Shown: positions 51,043 to 61,107, numbered from the stretch's first letter. The stretch is 64,000 nucleotides of DNA from Deltaproteobacteria bacterium (GCA_017302835.1 JAFLCC010000003.1:248001-312000); one strand, 5' to 3'. Translations and numbers: made by a program. The notes: generated by a model from the sequence alone, not told the origin.

Positions 51043-52809
51043 ATGGCGAATGAAGTAAGAGATGTAAATCCTAAAGAGAAAATGTGGTTGGTAAGAGCTT
51101 CAACAAAGATTCAAGGTCCATATAGTTTAGATGATATTGTTCAGTTATTAATGTTTAATCAAATTTCTTTTGTGGATGAGATTCGCAGGCCCAAGTCTCG
51201 GTGGAATTTTATAAGAGAGTACCCTTATCTTGTCGAAATAATTAAATCAAAAAGGGATGCTATTAACAATGAGCAGACGAAAACGAATCCCGTAACAACT
51301 TCAACTCAAATCACGCAAACAGCTTCCAATGCAGGACTTCCCAGTAAGGTGATAGAAGTCAATTTTGATGAGATTAAAGATATTGAACCCTTAAAAGAAA
51401 CACCATTTAGTTTTTCACCCAAAGGAAAAACAATCTCTGTGACGTCAGGTAAGTCATTTGGTTCTTTGGAAGATGAAAATGTAAAATCACAGATGTCTAC
51501 GAACCACAAAAAAATGAAGTCAAAAGTTATCTTTTTTAGTCTAGCCATTGTTTTTATCATGGTGGGTTTTAAAGGACTTCAGAAGTATCAGGAAGTGGGG
51601 AAGGTAAAAGAAAAAATAAATCAGATATCCAGATTATACAATTTAAAACTATATGAAGATGCCTTTCGTATTTATGAAGAGCTTAAAGAAAATAATGAGT
51701 TATCGAATGAAATAAAAAGCCAAATAAATGCTGCCCGAATTACTTTCGGTAAAGAATCCTCACAAGTCAGAAATCAAGTTCTTAAGTCACTTGACAAAAT
51801 TTCAGATATTAAGAAGAAAGGCGAACTTTTAAGCTTGGTGGGATTGAGTTATCAATTTGAAGGTGATTTTTTTAAAGCTGCTGAATTTTATCAAAACTCG
51901 GCTATTCAAGACCCAAACAATGAATCAGCGGTGTTGAATTCCTTAGGCTTAGAAATTTTAAAAAATAAAGATTTTGTTAAATACAATCAAACTAAAAAAA
52001 ATGCTTTAAATTTTTATAAGCACTTAGCCGATGTGAGGCCAGAAAATTTTGAAAACATTAATTACTTTCAATTTTTAAAAGCCTTGTTTAATTTAGAATT
52101 AAAGGAAGATTTAAAAGAAGAAATTTCGATAAATGTAAATGAACTTTTTGCTATTAAAAATAAGTCATCTTTTTTAAAAAATGAAATTCAGGTTGTCAGT
52201 ATTGGTTTAAAAAAATCTGAGGGATCCCTCACTGATAATGATTACATTGAGCTTATTGAGTCACTGCCAAAACAAGGGAAAAAATTTGCAAGAAATCCTT
52301 CCGTCAATTGGAGCTTAACAGATTGGAGCTTTTTGGAAGATTTATGTGATAAAATAGTGGGTCAGGAAAATCAATTAATGCCATTGCTATTCAAAGCCTA
52401 CTGCTCTCTTGAAGCTGGTCAATATGAAAAGGTCGAAACCTTATTAAGTAAATCATTGCTGCTTGCCAAAGGGAGCAATCATCATGATTTGATGCAATTA
52501 CATCTGGCTTTTATCAAAGGTGAGACGATCAAAATTGATAGCCTGCTAAAAAAGACAGATTTAAGTAACTTTGCGGTGACTCATTATTATCGAGGAATGC
52601 ATTGTTTAAATAATAAAAATAATACTTGTGCTAAGGAAGCTTTCACAAATCTGTTGAATAGTTTTTCAAATTGGGGATTTTTAGCCCAATTGGGTTTGTA
52701 TTTAGCAGACAATAAAACCTCAAAACAAAATATATATGAGGGAAGTCGCAAGGAACCTATGTTTTTACCCCTTTTGTTGGAGCGGTCCCTTTTCGAGAAT
52801 AAAGAATGA
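51043..52809 (+). CDS. GYF_2-domain membrane protein with TPR-like C-terminus
   Basis: 588 aa. The N-terminal GYF_2 domain (MWLVRASTKIQGPYSLDDIVQLLMFNQISFVDEIRRPKSRW) normally mediates protein interaction in the cytoplasm. A low-complexity linker leads to one transmembrane segment (KVIFFSLAIVFIMVGFKGLQ, about residues 165-185). The remaining roughly 400 residues are helical with TPR-like repeats (LYEDAFRIYEELKENNELS, GDFFKAAEFYQNSAIQDPNNES). The topology suggests periplasmic TPRs. The stop overlaps the next gene by 4 bp. Its role is unknown, perhaps as an envelope scaffold. Confidence 0.82.
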   Translation: MANEVRDVNPKEKMWLVRASTKIQGPYSLDDIVQLLMFNQISFVDEIRRPKSRWNFIREYPYLVEIIKSKRDAINNEQTKTNPVTTSTQITQTASNAGLPSKVIEVNFDEIKDIEPLKETPFSFSPKGKTISVTSGKSFGSLEDENVKSQMSTNHKKMKSKVIFFSLAIVFIMVGFKGLQKYQEVGKVKEKINQISRLYNLKLYEDAFRIYEELKENNELSNEIKSQINAARITFGKESSQVRNQVLKSLDKISDIKKKGELLSLVGLSYQFEGDFFKAAEFYQNSAIQDPNNESAVLNSLGLEILKNKDFVKYNQTKKNALNFYKHLADVRPENFENINYFQFLKALFNLELKEDLKEEISINVNELFAIKNKSSFLKNEIQVVSIGLKKSEGSLTDNDYIELIESLPKQGKKFARNPSVNWSLTDWSFLEDLCDKIVGQENQLMPLLFKAYCSLEAGQYEKVETLLSKSLLLAKGSNHHDLMQLHLAFIKGETIKIDSLLKKTDLSNFAVTHYYRGMHCLNNKNNTCAKEAFTNLLNSFSNWGFLAQLGLYLADNKTSKQNIYEGSRKEPMFLPLLLERSLFENKE

Positions 52810-53441
52810 AAATCCTTCTATATATTGTACTGTGCTACTCCCTTTTTGTAAGTGCTAATAAGGACGTCGTAATTGATAAAATAGAGATAAGTAGATCGGC
52901 AAAAGATTTTAAAATTCCCACAAAGCTTTGGGATTTGCTTTTAAACCCAGAGTCGCGCAGTGATAACTCTTTAAATAAAGAGATTCCTATTGTTGTCTGG
53001 CTTCCTATGAGTGTAAAGCTTTCAGCACCAGTAGAAGGGATTTTGAATAATTTAAATTCAGAAATTTCTTTTTCAATGGGTGGTGGGGAGATTGACCTTA
53101 ATCATTTTGTTAAGGGACAGAAAGGGTCTTTTTATATAAAATTTCTTTTGGAGGAGTTTCAAGATCTAAGTGATTTTAAAGTTTATTTTTATAGTCGATC
53201 CTTAAAAAGAAAAATTGATGGAGATGTTTTTGGTTCAGGGTGCAATGTTTTTTTTGACGTAACTAAAAAATTTATTAGTATAAATTCCAAAGAGGGGATA
53301 AAGGTTAATATAACTGAAAATAGACATTTGTCAGTTATTGGGGGAAGATTTATCCTAGCAAGAAAAAATCAAGGGAAAATTTACCTCAGCCAAGTTTCTT
53401 TTTTCGATTCAACTAAAACAGAATATTTTTGTCAGGAATAA
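52806..53441 (+). CDS. Exported protein of unknown function
   Basis: 211 aa. A short signal peptide (KILLYIVLCYSLFVSANK) precedes a beta-rich protein with two Cys residues in its C-terminal half, one late (FGSGCNVFFDV) and one near the end (EYFCQE), which could form a disulfide. No recognised domain. The start overlaps the GYF/TPR gene stop by 4 bp and the YhaM-like gene follows 1 bp later. Because it is translationally coupled to the GYF/TPR protein, a periplasmic partnership is plausible but unproven. Confidence 0.72.
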   Translation: MKILLYIVLCYSLFVSANKDVVIDKIEISRSAKDFKIPTKLWDLLLNPESRSDNSLNKEIPIVVWLPMSVKLSAPVEGILNNLNSEISFSMGGGEIDLNHFVKGQKGSFYIKFLLEEFQDLSDFKVYFYSRSLKRKIDGDVFGSGCNVFFDVTKKFISINSKEGIKVNITENRHLSVIGGRFILARKNQGKIYLSQVSFFDSTKTEYFCQE

Positions 53442-53442
53442 A

Positions 53443-54402
53443 ATGGATAGAATTCAAATTAAAGACTTAAAAGATAAAGATCAGGTAACGAGTATATTTT
53501 TGGTTAAAGAGAAGAATATGGCTTTAGGAAAAAATGGCAAGCCATTTATGACAATTTTATTGGGTGATAATAGTGGAACTATGGATGCTCGAGTGTGGGG
53601 GCAGGTAGATGAGTTTAGCAAAGAATGCGAAGTAGGAAATCTTATTCAAGTGAAGGGTCACGTTCAGTTATTTCAGAACAGAAAACAATTCATCATTGCA
53701 AAAATAAATAGGGTGGATGAAAAAGAGTTTAATCTTGGCGATTTTATTATGAAGTCGAGTTTTTCATCTGAAGATATGTATCTTGAGGTTTTAGGTTTTG
53801 CAAAGGATGTAAAAAGTGAGCCGATCAAACAATTAATTTTTTCTGTTTTGGAAGATCCAGAAATCAAAACCATGCTCTACAAAGCCCCAGCCGCAAAAAC
53901 AATACATCATGCCTGGTATGGGGGGTTACTCGAACATATTGTTTCAATTTTGAAAATTTTAAAACCGCTTGCTGAACACTATTCATTTATGAATCGAGAT
54001 TATCTCTATTTTGGTGCTATTTTTCATGATATTGGAAAACTTTGGGAATTACACTATGAGGAGTCATTTGGTTATACAGATCGTGGCCGGCTCATTGGTC
54101 ATATGGAAATAGCTTGTGAATTAATTGATAAAAAGTGTGCAAAGATTTTAGGTTTTCCAAATGATTTAAAGGACATTTTAAAACACATTGTTTTAAGTCA
54201 CCACGGGAGATTAGAATACGGCTCTCCCAAACGACCTAAATTTTTAGAAGCTTTTTTAGTTGCTTATATAGATGATCTCGATAGTAAAGTTAACCAAATC
54301 CACACTTTTATCGAGTCAGAAAAAGCAAGTGGTGAGAAATGGTCCAGATTTAATGAATCTTTTGAAAGATATTTTATGCTTGAAGATAGGACTCAGAGCT
54401 AA
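53443..54402 (+). CDS. yhaM: YhaM-like 3'-5' exoribonuclease (OB fold plus HD domain)
   Basis: 319 aa, close to Bacillus YhaM (about 314). The N-terminal OB fold ([27 protein letters not shown]) is followed by the HD phosphohydrolase domain: [25 protein letters not shown], then [18 protein letters not shown] and DDLDSKV. It degrades RNA (and possibly DNA) 3'-5' with a divalent metal in its family. It starts 1 bp after the previous stop and ends 2 bp before cysE. Assignment is good by architecture. Confidence 0.9.
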   Translation: MDRIQIKDLKDKDQVTSIFLVKEKNMALGKNGKPFMTILLGDNSGTMDARVWGQVDEFSKECEVGNLIQVKGHVQLFQNRKQFIIAKINRVDEKEFNLGDFIMKSSFSSEDMYLEVLGFAKDVKSEPIKQLIFSVLEDPEIKTMLYKAPAAKTIHHAWYGGLLEHIVSILKILKPLAEHYSFMNRDYLYFGAIFHDIGKLWELHYEESFGYTDRGRLIGHMEIACELIDKKCAKILGFPNDLKDILKHIVLSHHGRLEYGSPKRPKFLEAFLVAYIDDLDSKVNQIHTFIESEKASGEKWSRFNESFERYFMLEDRTQS

Positions 54403-54404
54403 AC

Positions 54405-54905
54405 ATGTTAGATTTTTTATATGCTTATAAAAGATACGACCCTGCAGCTAAAAGTATTTGTGAAATATTTTTTCTTTACCCTGGCCCAAGAGCCTTATTT
54501 TTTCACAGAATCGCCCATCCATTTTATAATTTAGGTTTTTTCTTTTTAGCCAGATTTATTTGTGAGATCTCTAGATTTCTGTCAGGAATTGAAATTCATC
54601 CGGGGGCCAAAATTGGAAAAAGATTAGTAATTGATCATGGTATGGGTTTGGTCATCGGTGAAACGGCAGTGATTGGTGATGATTGCATATTGTTTCACGG
54701 AGTCACTCTCGGTGGAGCTAAATTTGAACCCATTAAACGTCATCCAACCTTGGGAAATAATGTTTTAGTTGGAACTGGAGCTAAAATTCTTGGCCCTATT
54801 TCTATTGGAAATAATGCCAAAATAGGTGCCAACAGTGTCGTTACAAAGGATGTAAATGAGAACGAGGTCATTGTTGGCTGGGACCGTCTCATAACAAAAC
54901 ATTAA
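54405..54905 (+). CDS. cysE: Serine O-acetyltransferase (short form)
   Basis: 166 aa, lacking most of the N-terminal helical domain of E. coli CysE (273 aa), as in several short bacterial forms. The left-handed beta-helix and catalytic region are clear: [64 protein letters not shown]. It makes O-acetylserine for cysteine synthesis. The stop codon lies inside the sigma-28-type promoter of the next gene. Another O-acetyltransferase specificity is possible but less likely given the DHG-MG-VIGETA motif. Confidence 0.9.
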   Translation: MLDFLYAYKRYDPAAKSICEIFFLYPGPRALFFHRIAHPFYNLGFFFLARFICEISRFLSGIEIHPGAKIGKRLVIDHGMGLVIGETAVIGDDCILFHGVTLGGAKFEPIKRHPTLGNNVLVGTGAKILGPISIGNNAKIGANSVVTKDVNENEVIVGWDRLITKH

Positions 54906-54929
54906 AGGTTTCGTACATTCCGCCGATAA
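54903..54929 (+). promoter_or_regulatory. Sigma-28 (FliA)-type promoter for the HD-GYP gene
   Basis: TAAAGGTT (54903-54910), 11 bp, GCCGATAA (54922-54929): the -10 is a perfect match to the flagellar sigma consensus and the spacing is exact. The -35 begins within the cysE stop codon. The HD-GYP start codon lies only 8 bases past the -10, so the transcript would be essentially leaderless. Confidence 0.78.
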
Positions 54930-54937
54930 AGCTATTT

Positions 54938-55933
54938 ATGAAGAATCATGTGGAAGGTTTAGTTTCTATAAGCATTGAGGACATTGTCCAAAATGTCACT
55001 CTACCTGGTGATGTGTATTTAAAACTGGGAGAGAACAATTTTGTCATCATTGGCAGAGAGGGCTCTAAAGAGCAATTCAAAGAGCTTCATTTTTATGATA
55101 AAATCAAAGTGAGCCCAGAAGTATTTGTAAAAAAACTAGACTTAAGAAAATTTACTTCTTTGCGGGTCCTTTCTTCAAATGAAATTATGAAAAATGACAA
55201 AGTTTCCACTGAAGCTAAAATGAATGTCTTGTCAAAAACATTGAACAGTATTTTTACTTCTATAAATCATTTAGGATTTAATCATGAGGCTCTTGGACAT
55301 TCTAAATTTGTTGCTAATTCGATCATTAAGCTTATTGAACAGACTCCCAGATTGTCATCATTAATGAATGTTTTAAATGGCATCTCCGAGGATTTAGTAA
55401 AGCATTCCATGGCTACGAGTTTGGTCTCAGTCATGATTGCCCAATCTAAGAACTGGAATAATCCATCAATATTAGAAAAAATGTCCTTGGGAGGTATATT
55501 ACACGATGTTGGCCTGAAGGAGTATCCTAAAAGCTTTCTCGATAAGCCGAGAGTTGAGTATACGGCAGAGGATTTGGAATATTATCAAAAGCATCCTTTT
55601 CGTGGGGTCGAAATTTTAAGAACGGTTGAAAATATCCCTCAAGAAGTCATGGCCATTGTTTATGAACATCATGAAAATGCGATTGGGCAGGGGTATCCAC
55701 GGGCTTTGAGGGATGTACGGTTACATCCTTTTTCGAAGGTAGTTGCCTTGGCAGACACTTTCTGTGAGGTTTCAATCGCGGGAACTCAGAATCCCCTTGT
55801 TCGAAGCCCAGAAGAGGCCATTTTTTATATTGAAAACGATTTGGGGCAGCCATTTAACAAAGAATGTTTTAACGCTTTAAAAAATATCCTCATGTTTGGA
55901 ATTAGGAAAGCCTCAGTGAAGATAGTTTCCTGA
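54938..55933 (+). CDS. HD-GYP domain protein (c-di-GMP phosphodiesterase)
   Basis: 331 aa. The N-terminal 100 residues are an unassigned, PilZ-sized region. The HD-GYP core keeps the expected residues: KHS (His156), LHDVG (189-190), HPFRGVEIL (His219), EHHENAIGQGYP (His244, His245, GYP 252-254) and LADTF (Asp273). It should hydrolyse c-di-GMP. The sigma-28-type promoter links it to motility. No Shine-Dalgarno sequence separates promoter and ATG, so translation may be leaderless, or start at the GTG for Val5. Its 3' end overlaps the convergent acyltransferase gene by 21 bp. Confidence 0.9.
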   Translation: MKNHVEGLVSISIEDIVQNVTLPGDVYLKLGENNFVIIGREGSKEQFKELHFYDKIKVSPEVFVKKLDLRKFTSLRVLSSNEIMKNDKVSTEAKMNVLSKTLNSIFTSINHLGFNHEALGHSKFVANSIIKLIEQTPRLSSLMNVLNGISEDLVKHSMATSLVSVMIAQSKNWNNPSILEKMSLGGILHDVGLKEYPKSFLDKPRVEYTAEDLEYYQKHPFRGVEILRTVENIPQEVMAIVYEHHENAIGQGYPRALRDVRLHPFSKVVALADTFCEVSIAGTQNPLVRSPEEAIFYIENDLGQPFNKECFNALKNILMFGIRKASVKIVS

Positions 55934-56959
55934 GTAATAGTTTAGATATTTCATATAAGACTCTTCCCCCATGTGCTTGATCACTTCCTCTTTGGGGGAA
56001 GTCAGAAAATCAGTTATAATAAGGCCGTCAATAGTGTTGAAATCAGGATCGAAATTAAAGCTGAGGTATTTGGTGTTGAATTTGGCATAGCTTTTTAAGA
56101 GTGAAGGAATAACCATTTGGTCATATTTTTTTACCCACTCATCTAATTCCGAAAAACTCTTTAAACTTTCAGCCGTATTTTTTAAGTCCTTATCAAATGA
56201 AGACTTTAGCTTTACAGGCTTTCTGGCCCTGACGAAGGAGCTTAATTCAGATTTATAGTTATGATTTAGAAAATAAATCATGAGTAATTTTGAGTTAGTA
56301 GAGTAACTATTTGAAATGCTCACAGGGCCCATTAAATAGCGATAATGTGGGTTTTTAGCGAGAAAGGATCCAATACCCTTCCAGATAGAGTCCAAGGCTC
56401 TAAGAGCGGCACGGCCAGCCTCTTCATCAACAAAAGAGCGACCCATTTCCATGGAATCCATTAAATGAGAATGTATAAGTCCTTCATATTTAAATAGGGA
56501 GTGGGTATATAATCCATCTATTCCAATGGTATTCATAATTTTGTCTATCAGTCCAACGCGGTAGGCGCCCAGCACTCTCTTGGTGTCTTCTTCAATCGCA
56601 ACGATATGATGATAGAAGGAATCAAATTCATCAATGTCACATGCTTTTCCGGTGCCTTCGTTGACAGTTCTAAAGACCTTTTCTCTGAGTCGACCAATCT
56701 CTAGCATCATGTCAGGTATTTGATATCCTTGAGCCATGTAGACTCCAATATTTGTTTTGCCATTAGGAGAAGAATAGATAAGCGTCATCTTCCTTATATT
56801 TTCAATTAAGACATCCTTGGGAACAGGTTCGATGAGATTTTCAACTGGACGATGTTCATATTTTTTTTTAAATCGTCCTATCAAAGTATAAGTAACTCGC
56901 TTAAAAAGACGCTTAAATTTTTTAGAAACTCTTAGGGATTTAATTTTAATCGTTTCCAT
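55913..56959 (-). CDS. Hemolysin/OlsB-like GNAT acyltransferase
   Basis: About 348 aa. The central region is a GNAT fold of the hemolysin / ornithine-acyltransferase group: MLEIGRLREKVFRTVNEGTG, DIDEFDSFYHHIVAIEEDTKRVLGAYRV, then LMDSMEMGRSFVDEEAGR. Family members transfer acyl chains from acyl-ACP to ornithine or other amino groups in lipid synthesis. The upstream frame is open to 57133 but would lie inside hrpB; the ATG at 56959, 31 bp after the hrpB stop, is preferred although its Shine-Dalgarno sequence is weak. The lipid product is unknown. Confidence 0.85.
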   Translation of the reverse strand: METIKIKSLRVSKKFKRLFKRVTYTLIGRFKKKYEHRPVENLIEPVPKDVLIENIRKMTLIYSSPNGKTNIGVYMAQGYQIPDMMLEIGRLREKVFRTVNEGTGKACDIDEFDSFYHHIVAIEEDTKRVLGAYRVGLIDKIMNTIGIDGLYTHSLFKYEGLIHSHLMDSMEMGRSFVDEEAGRAALRALDSIWKGIGSFLAKNPHYRYLMGPVSISNSYSTNSKLLMIYFLNHNYKSELSSFVRARKPVKLKSSFDKDLKNTAESLKSFSELDEWVKKYDQMVIPSLLKSYAKFNTKYLSFNFDPDFNTIDGLIITDFLTSPKEEVIKHMGEESYMKYLNYYSGNYLH

Positions 56960-56990
56960 GGGGCCATATAAATAAGCCAAGGAATTGAAG

Positions 56991-59540
56991 TCAATTGATT
57001 TCCACAGTAGGGTCCTCAGGCCAAGCGTGTCGAGGGTATCTTCCGCGCATTTCTTTACGAATTTCAGGGTAGGATGATTTCCAAAAACCAATGAGGTCTT
57101 TGGTAATTTGTATGGGTCTTCCATTGGGGCCAAGGAGAATAATTTTTAAGTTATATTTGGTTCGACCAATAGAAGGATGAATTTTAATCCCAAAAAAATG
57201 TTGTAACTTACTTTCCAGTTGTGCCTCATTATTTTCATAATTAATACGAAAACTCTTTTTACAAATTTTATCTTCCCAAACCAAAGGAGCGTCGATAGTA
57301 TAAATTTCAACCAAATCCATAGGCAAATGATTTGTGATGAAATAGAACCAATCTTTATTGATGACATCCTCTAAGCTTTGTTCTCCAAGACAAACATCGG
57401 CAACGATGGAGTGCCAGTTAAAACTCGTGGTTGCTGAAATTTTTTGAATGCTCATTAAAAAACTGAGGCGACGAAAAAATAAATTGAGGCTAGGGATTTT
57501 TTGTTTAAATGTTTCAAAGTCCTTGAGGATAACGGACTGGAAAACCTTTCCTTTATCTTCAAGTCCAACCTCCAAGCCTTCGATTGATTTTAATATTAAA
57601 TTTTTAAAAAGGATATTTTTAGTTTTGAAAACTTTCTGTGTTTCTTTATTTAAGTCAAAAGATTCTGTTATCTGAATCTGAGATTTTAATAGAAGTTCTA
57701 TTCTTTCATAGGATATAAAATGGACCCAGCTAGAAACTAATTCTCCTTTGGGCGTTTTAAAGTTTTTCAAACTTAAAAAATATTCATTTTTGGAGTAAAA
57801 TAGAGATTTAAATTGAGTTTCATAAATAGCACTCTCGGTTCCAAATTTATTTACAGCAGTATTCAAAAAGGAAAGATCTTTATTTTTGCCCTCTTTTCTT
57901 CTTTTCTGAAGATTTTCAATAAACACATAATCGATTATAAATCTTATCTGTTCAAGAACAGAGGTGACTTTAAATCCTGGATCCAAAATATCAAAAATAT
58001 TTTTCATATTTTTTAGATTCATATTAGAATTTAATTGATACAAAAAATTTTGTTTTAGAGATTTGGCTACAGATTCAATGGTCTTATATAAATGTGGTTT
58101 TCGAGAAAATATTTCAAACCTAAGTATTAAATCTGAAAAAAAATAATCAGGAACAGAATCAACCATTTCTTTTTGTGAGTCAGGCAAAATATCTTTTTCT
58201 TGAAGTAACGCTACTAACACACAAGCTTCATACAGAATATTAAAATTGTTCCCAAATAAAAGGATGAGGCCAAAATGATATTCGATATTTAAATTTAAAA
58301 GTAAAAGCCCCAATGAAGTTGGTTTATAACTCGAGATTAATTTTTTGGAAATTAGCTCTTCTGTTGTATTTTGCAAAACTTCTTTTGAAGGGAAATCAAA
58401 CCAGGAAAACTGACTGAAATAATGATCGCTACTAACTCCTAAATGGCTTAAAAACAAAAGAGGCAAAGTTAAATCAGATCTTAAAATTTCTGGTACGGAA
58501 TACTCTGCCATCGATTTTTCATCCATTGGCATCCAAAGTTTATAAACCGTTCCCGGTCCCTGACGATGGGCTCTACCTTGGCGCTGTTCTGCTGAAGCCA
58601 ATGATATTTTTCTTAAATTCAGTTCTTGAGTCGACGTCTTAAAGTCATAATCTGAAATTTTAATTAATCCAGAATCAATGACTGTATTGAGGTTCTGAAT
58701 AGTGATCGAGGACTCTGCGATATTTGTTGAGAGGATTATATTTTTTTCATAAGAATTATTTTCTATGATCCGACTTTGTTCAGATAAAGAGAGATTCCCA
58801 TGTAAGACCTCAATATGATAATCTTGGGCCCAAGCTTGAATTAAGAGTTGGTTTTTGATTTTATTAATTTCACCTTGTCCCGGCAAAAAGACTAAAATTT
58901 GATGACTCTGTTTTGTGACAGCTGTTTTTACCGACTCGATAATCTTATTTACGCAAAGGTTATCGAAAGCCAGTTTAAACGGTGTTTTTGAATAGATTGT
59001 TTCAAGTGGGTATTTCGGAAGTTCAAGTTGATAAATTTGGCAATTTGGTAAATAAGTTTTAATCTTATCGGTATCTAAGGTTGCTGATAAAATCATAAGT
59101 TTGATAGGGGAGCCTAATTCCTGCCATTCTTTGATAATTCCTAAACACAGATCCGTCCAAAGATTTCGCTCATGGAACTCATCCAGAATAATCAAATCAA
59201 TTTTATTTAAGTCTTCTTCGGCGAGCAGTTTTCTTGCGAGTAAAGCTTCAGTTAAAAAAATGATTTCAGTTTGGGAGTCATATTTTTTATCAAATCGTAC
59301 GTGGTAACCAATTTTTTTACCCAATACCCATTCTTGTTCAGCGGCAATTCTGTGGCTTGCGCTTATCGCAGCAATTCGACGTGGTTCAAGAACGACGATT
59401 TTTTTAAAAAACTTATTTAAGTAAGGAGGAATGCGAGTGGTTTTTCCAGAACCTGGACTTGCTTTGATCACTATGTTTTGAAACTGGGTTATGAGTTCAC
59501 TGATAGGAACCAAGTGGCTATCAATAGGAAGCGTTTCCAT
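56991..59540 (-). CDS. hrpB: ATP-dependent helicase HrpB
   Basis: 849 aa. DExH-box motifs: KASPGSGKTTRIPPYL (I), LEPRRIAA (Ia), ILDEFHERNLW (II), LSATLD (III), STNIAESSITI (V), QRQGRAHRQGPG (VI). The HA2/OB region and the HrpB-specific C-terminal domain (LLGPNGRPIQITKDLIGFW, RGRYPRHAWPEDP) complete the protein. It is an RNA-helicase-like ATPase of poorly defined role in many Gram-negatives. The start follows the RsmI-like gene by 8 bp, so the minus-strand run of four genes is probably one transcript. Confidence 0.94.
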   Translation of the reverse strand: METLPIDSHLVPISELITQFQNIVIKASPGSGKTTRIPPYLNKFFKKIVVLEPRRIAAISASHRIAAEQEWVLGKKIGYHVRFDKKYDSQTEIIFLTEALLARKLLAEEDLNKIDLIILDEFHERNLWTDLCLGIIKEWQELGSPIKLMILSATLDTDKIKTYLPNCQIYQLELPKYPLETIYSKTPFKLAFDNLCVNKIIESVKTAVTKQSHQILVFLPGQGEINKIKNQLLIQAWAQDYHIEVLHGNLSLSEQSRIIENNSYEKNIILSTNIAESSITIQNLNTVIDSGLIKISDYDFKTSTQELNLRKISLASAEQRQGRAHRQGPGTVYKLWMPMDEKSMAEYSVPEILRSDLTLPLLFLSHLGVSSDHYFSQFSWFDFPSKEVLQNTTEELISKKLISSYKPTSLGLLLLNLNIEYHFGLILLFGNNFNILYEACVLVALLQEKDILPDSQKEMVDSVPDYFFSDLILRFEIFSRKPHLYKTIESVAKSLKQNFLYQLNSNMNLKNMKNIFDILDPGFKVTSVLEQIRFIIDYVFIENLQKRRKEGKNKDLSFLNTAVNKFGTESAIYETQFKSLFYSKNEYFLSLKNFKTPKGELVSSWVHFISYERIELLLKSQIQITESFDLNKETQKVFKTKNILFKNLILKSIEGLEVGLEDKGKVFQSVILKDFETFKQKIPSLNLFFRRLSFLMSIQKISATTSFNWHSIVADVCLGEQSLEDVINKDWFYFITNHLPMDLVEIYTIDAPLVWEDKICKKSFRINYENNEAQLESKLQHFFGIKIHPSIGRTKYNLKIILLGPNGRPIQITKDLIGFWKSSYPEIRKEMRGRYPRHAWPEDPTVEIN

Positions 59541-59548
59541 AGGATGCC

Positions 59549-60223
59549 CTAATGTTTTGTTGGAGTTAAAAGTAAAATAAATTCAGCCTTTTTTGGTAAA
59601 GTATTAAACTTAATTTGAGCCGGTGTTCCTCTGAACACCATTTCCTCTTCCGTTGCTAGATTCAATGCGAGAATAATAATATTTTGTGGAAAATATTTTT
59701 CCAAATCAGACAAGGTTCTATGTAATCGATAAGGAGTGTCCATGACCACAATGGGTCTTTTGTTTTTATTCATGTCATGAACCAAATCTTGCCATTGAGA
59801 ATCTCTGGTTTCAGTATCTTGACTTAAAAAGCCGCGAAATAAAAACTCAGTTAATCTTAAACCAGATAAACTGATGAGGCCCATTAAACTAGAAGGCCCT
59901 AAGCAATTTTTAATTTCAATTTCTTTATTTCGACATAAAGAAACCAAGTCACTTCCTGGATCACAAAATCCTGGTGTACCACAGTCTGAGACTAAAGCAA
60001 CGAGATGAGATGAGCACAACTCGCAGAGCCTTTTCACATCATCTGGTGTGGAGTGTTCATTCAGGAGTTCATATTTTTTTCCTGTAATTTGGTGAAATTT
60101 CAATAAAGTGGAGGTTTCCTTCGTCGACTCGCAAATAATATATTCAGCTTTTCTAAGTATATCTAAAGATTTTAAGCTGATTTCATTGAAGTCCCCAATG
60201 GGGGTGGCAATAAGATATAGCAT
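59549..60223 (-). CDS. rsmI: RsmI-like tetrapyrrole-methylase-family methyltransferase
   Basis: 224 aa, about 60 shorter than E. coli RsmI, lacking most of the C-terminal extension. SAM-binding and family motifs are LYLIATPIGDFNEISLKSLDIL, YIICESTKETSTLL, ALVSDCGTPGFCDPGSDLV, GPSSLMGLISLSG and FLFRGFL. RsmI 2'-O-methylates C1402 of 16S rRNA. The shortened form may be a related group, so the symbol is tentative. It abuts the HAD gene with no gap. Confidence 0.85.
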   Translation of the reverse strand: MLYLIATPIGDFNEISLKSLDILRKAEYIICESTKETSTLLKFHQITGKKYELLNEHSTPDDVKRLCELCSSHLVALVSDCGTPGFCDPGSDLVSLCRNKEIEIKNCLGPSSLMGLISLSGLRLTEFLFRGFLSQDTETRDSQWQDLVHDMNKNKRPIVVMDTPYRLHRTLSDLEKYFPQNIIILALNLATEEEMVFRGTPAQIKFNTLPKKAEFILLLTPTKH

Positions 60224-60979
60224 TTATCCTTCTTCTAATAAGTAATTGATAATCGTGGCTACCTCAGAAGGAGGAGGCTCTTTTCCTGAATGGGTGCTTT
60301 CAAAAAAGACAATCTCAATTTCAGGAAGCTCTTTTTTAATTAAATTGATATTCACGGGCTCATTCTCAAATAAGTAAATTTTTGAAAATTTATCTTTATC
60401 TAAAGTTTTAAACCAATCACATTTAAACTGGGCATCGTCCATTTCTTTGAAAGGCTTCAGAATCAAGGTGGCAGAATCATCATTTAAAGGGAAATCCCAT
60501 TTTAGCAGAACCTCCTTGGAGCCTTTTTCCATTCTTGCCACATCACGTCCTGTTAAATAGGCAATGGGTATTTCTAAATGATAAAGCTGGTTGACGAAAA
60601 AGGAGGCTCCCTCATAGGGAACATCATAATGAACGAATTCATTAGAAAAGAATTTATCAATCCAAGCAGATCTGACATAATCAAAAAGTTCATAGTGGTC
60701 ATGATCGACCCCAGCTCGTTGAAGAACTTTAATAAAGCCCCAGTCATTTCGAAGAGTTTTAATATTTCTGAAATAAGAGTTAACCTCAGGGAATCGCCTA
60801 ATAAATTCAGGAGTTTGAGAGATTTCAATTAATACCTTTTCCATCCGAGGAGAGACATCAAATAAGGTCGAGTCTAAATCAAATACAACCAGAGGCTTCC
60901 GTGGACTATTCAAGGAAAGATTTTTAATTTGAAGTAGGATTTGTCTTGGAGAAAGTATTTTATTTTGATTGTGCGTCAT
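60224..60979 (-). CDS. HAD-superfamily hydrolase
   Basis: 251 aa. Motif I is VVFDLDSTLFDVSPR, motif II is AYLTGRDVAR, and the motif IV-like region is LFENEPVNINLI, which lacks the usual paired Asp. It resembles acid-phosphatase-type HAD proteins of unknown substrate. It is first in a minus-strand unit with the RsmI-like gene (adjacent stop/start) and hrpB, and divergent from phnD. Confidence 0.8.
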   Translation of the reverse strand: MTHNQNKILSPRQILLQIKNLSLNSPRKPLVVFDLDSTLFDVSPRMEKVLIEISQTPEFIRRFPEVNSYFRNIKTLRNDWGFIKVLQRAGVDHDHYELFDYVRSAWIDKFFSNEFVHYDVPYEGASFFVNQLYHLEIPIAYLTGRDVARMEKGSKEVLLKWDFPLNDDSATLILKPFKEMDDAQFKCDWFKTLDKDKFSKIYLFENEPVNINLIKKELPEIEIVFFESTHSGKEPPPSEVATIINYLLEEG

Positions 60980-61107
60980 ATATTCGTTTCATTTGATTAA
61001 ATGATTTTGGATTCAGCCATGGAAGATAAATAAAAGCAAAGAGTTTTGTTGGATTTTACATTTTTTTTTGGTAGCTTCCGTCCAAACTATACGGAGAAGT
61101 TCATAAT

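Noticed and set aside
56991-57133. Longer N-terminus for the hemolysin/OlsB-like acyltransferase
   Set aside because: It would overlap the conserved C-terminal end of hrpB (RYPRHAWPEDP) by more than 140 bp; the ATG at 56959 after the hrpB stop fits better.
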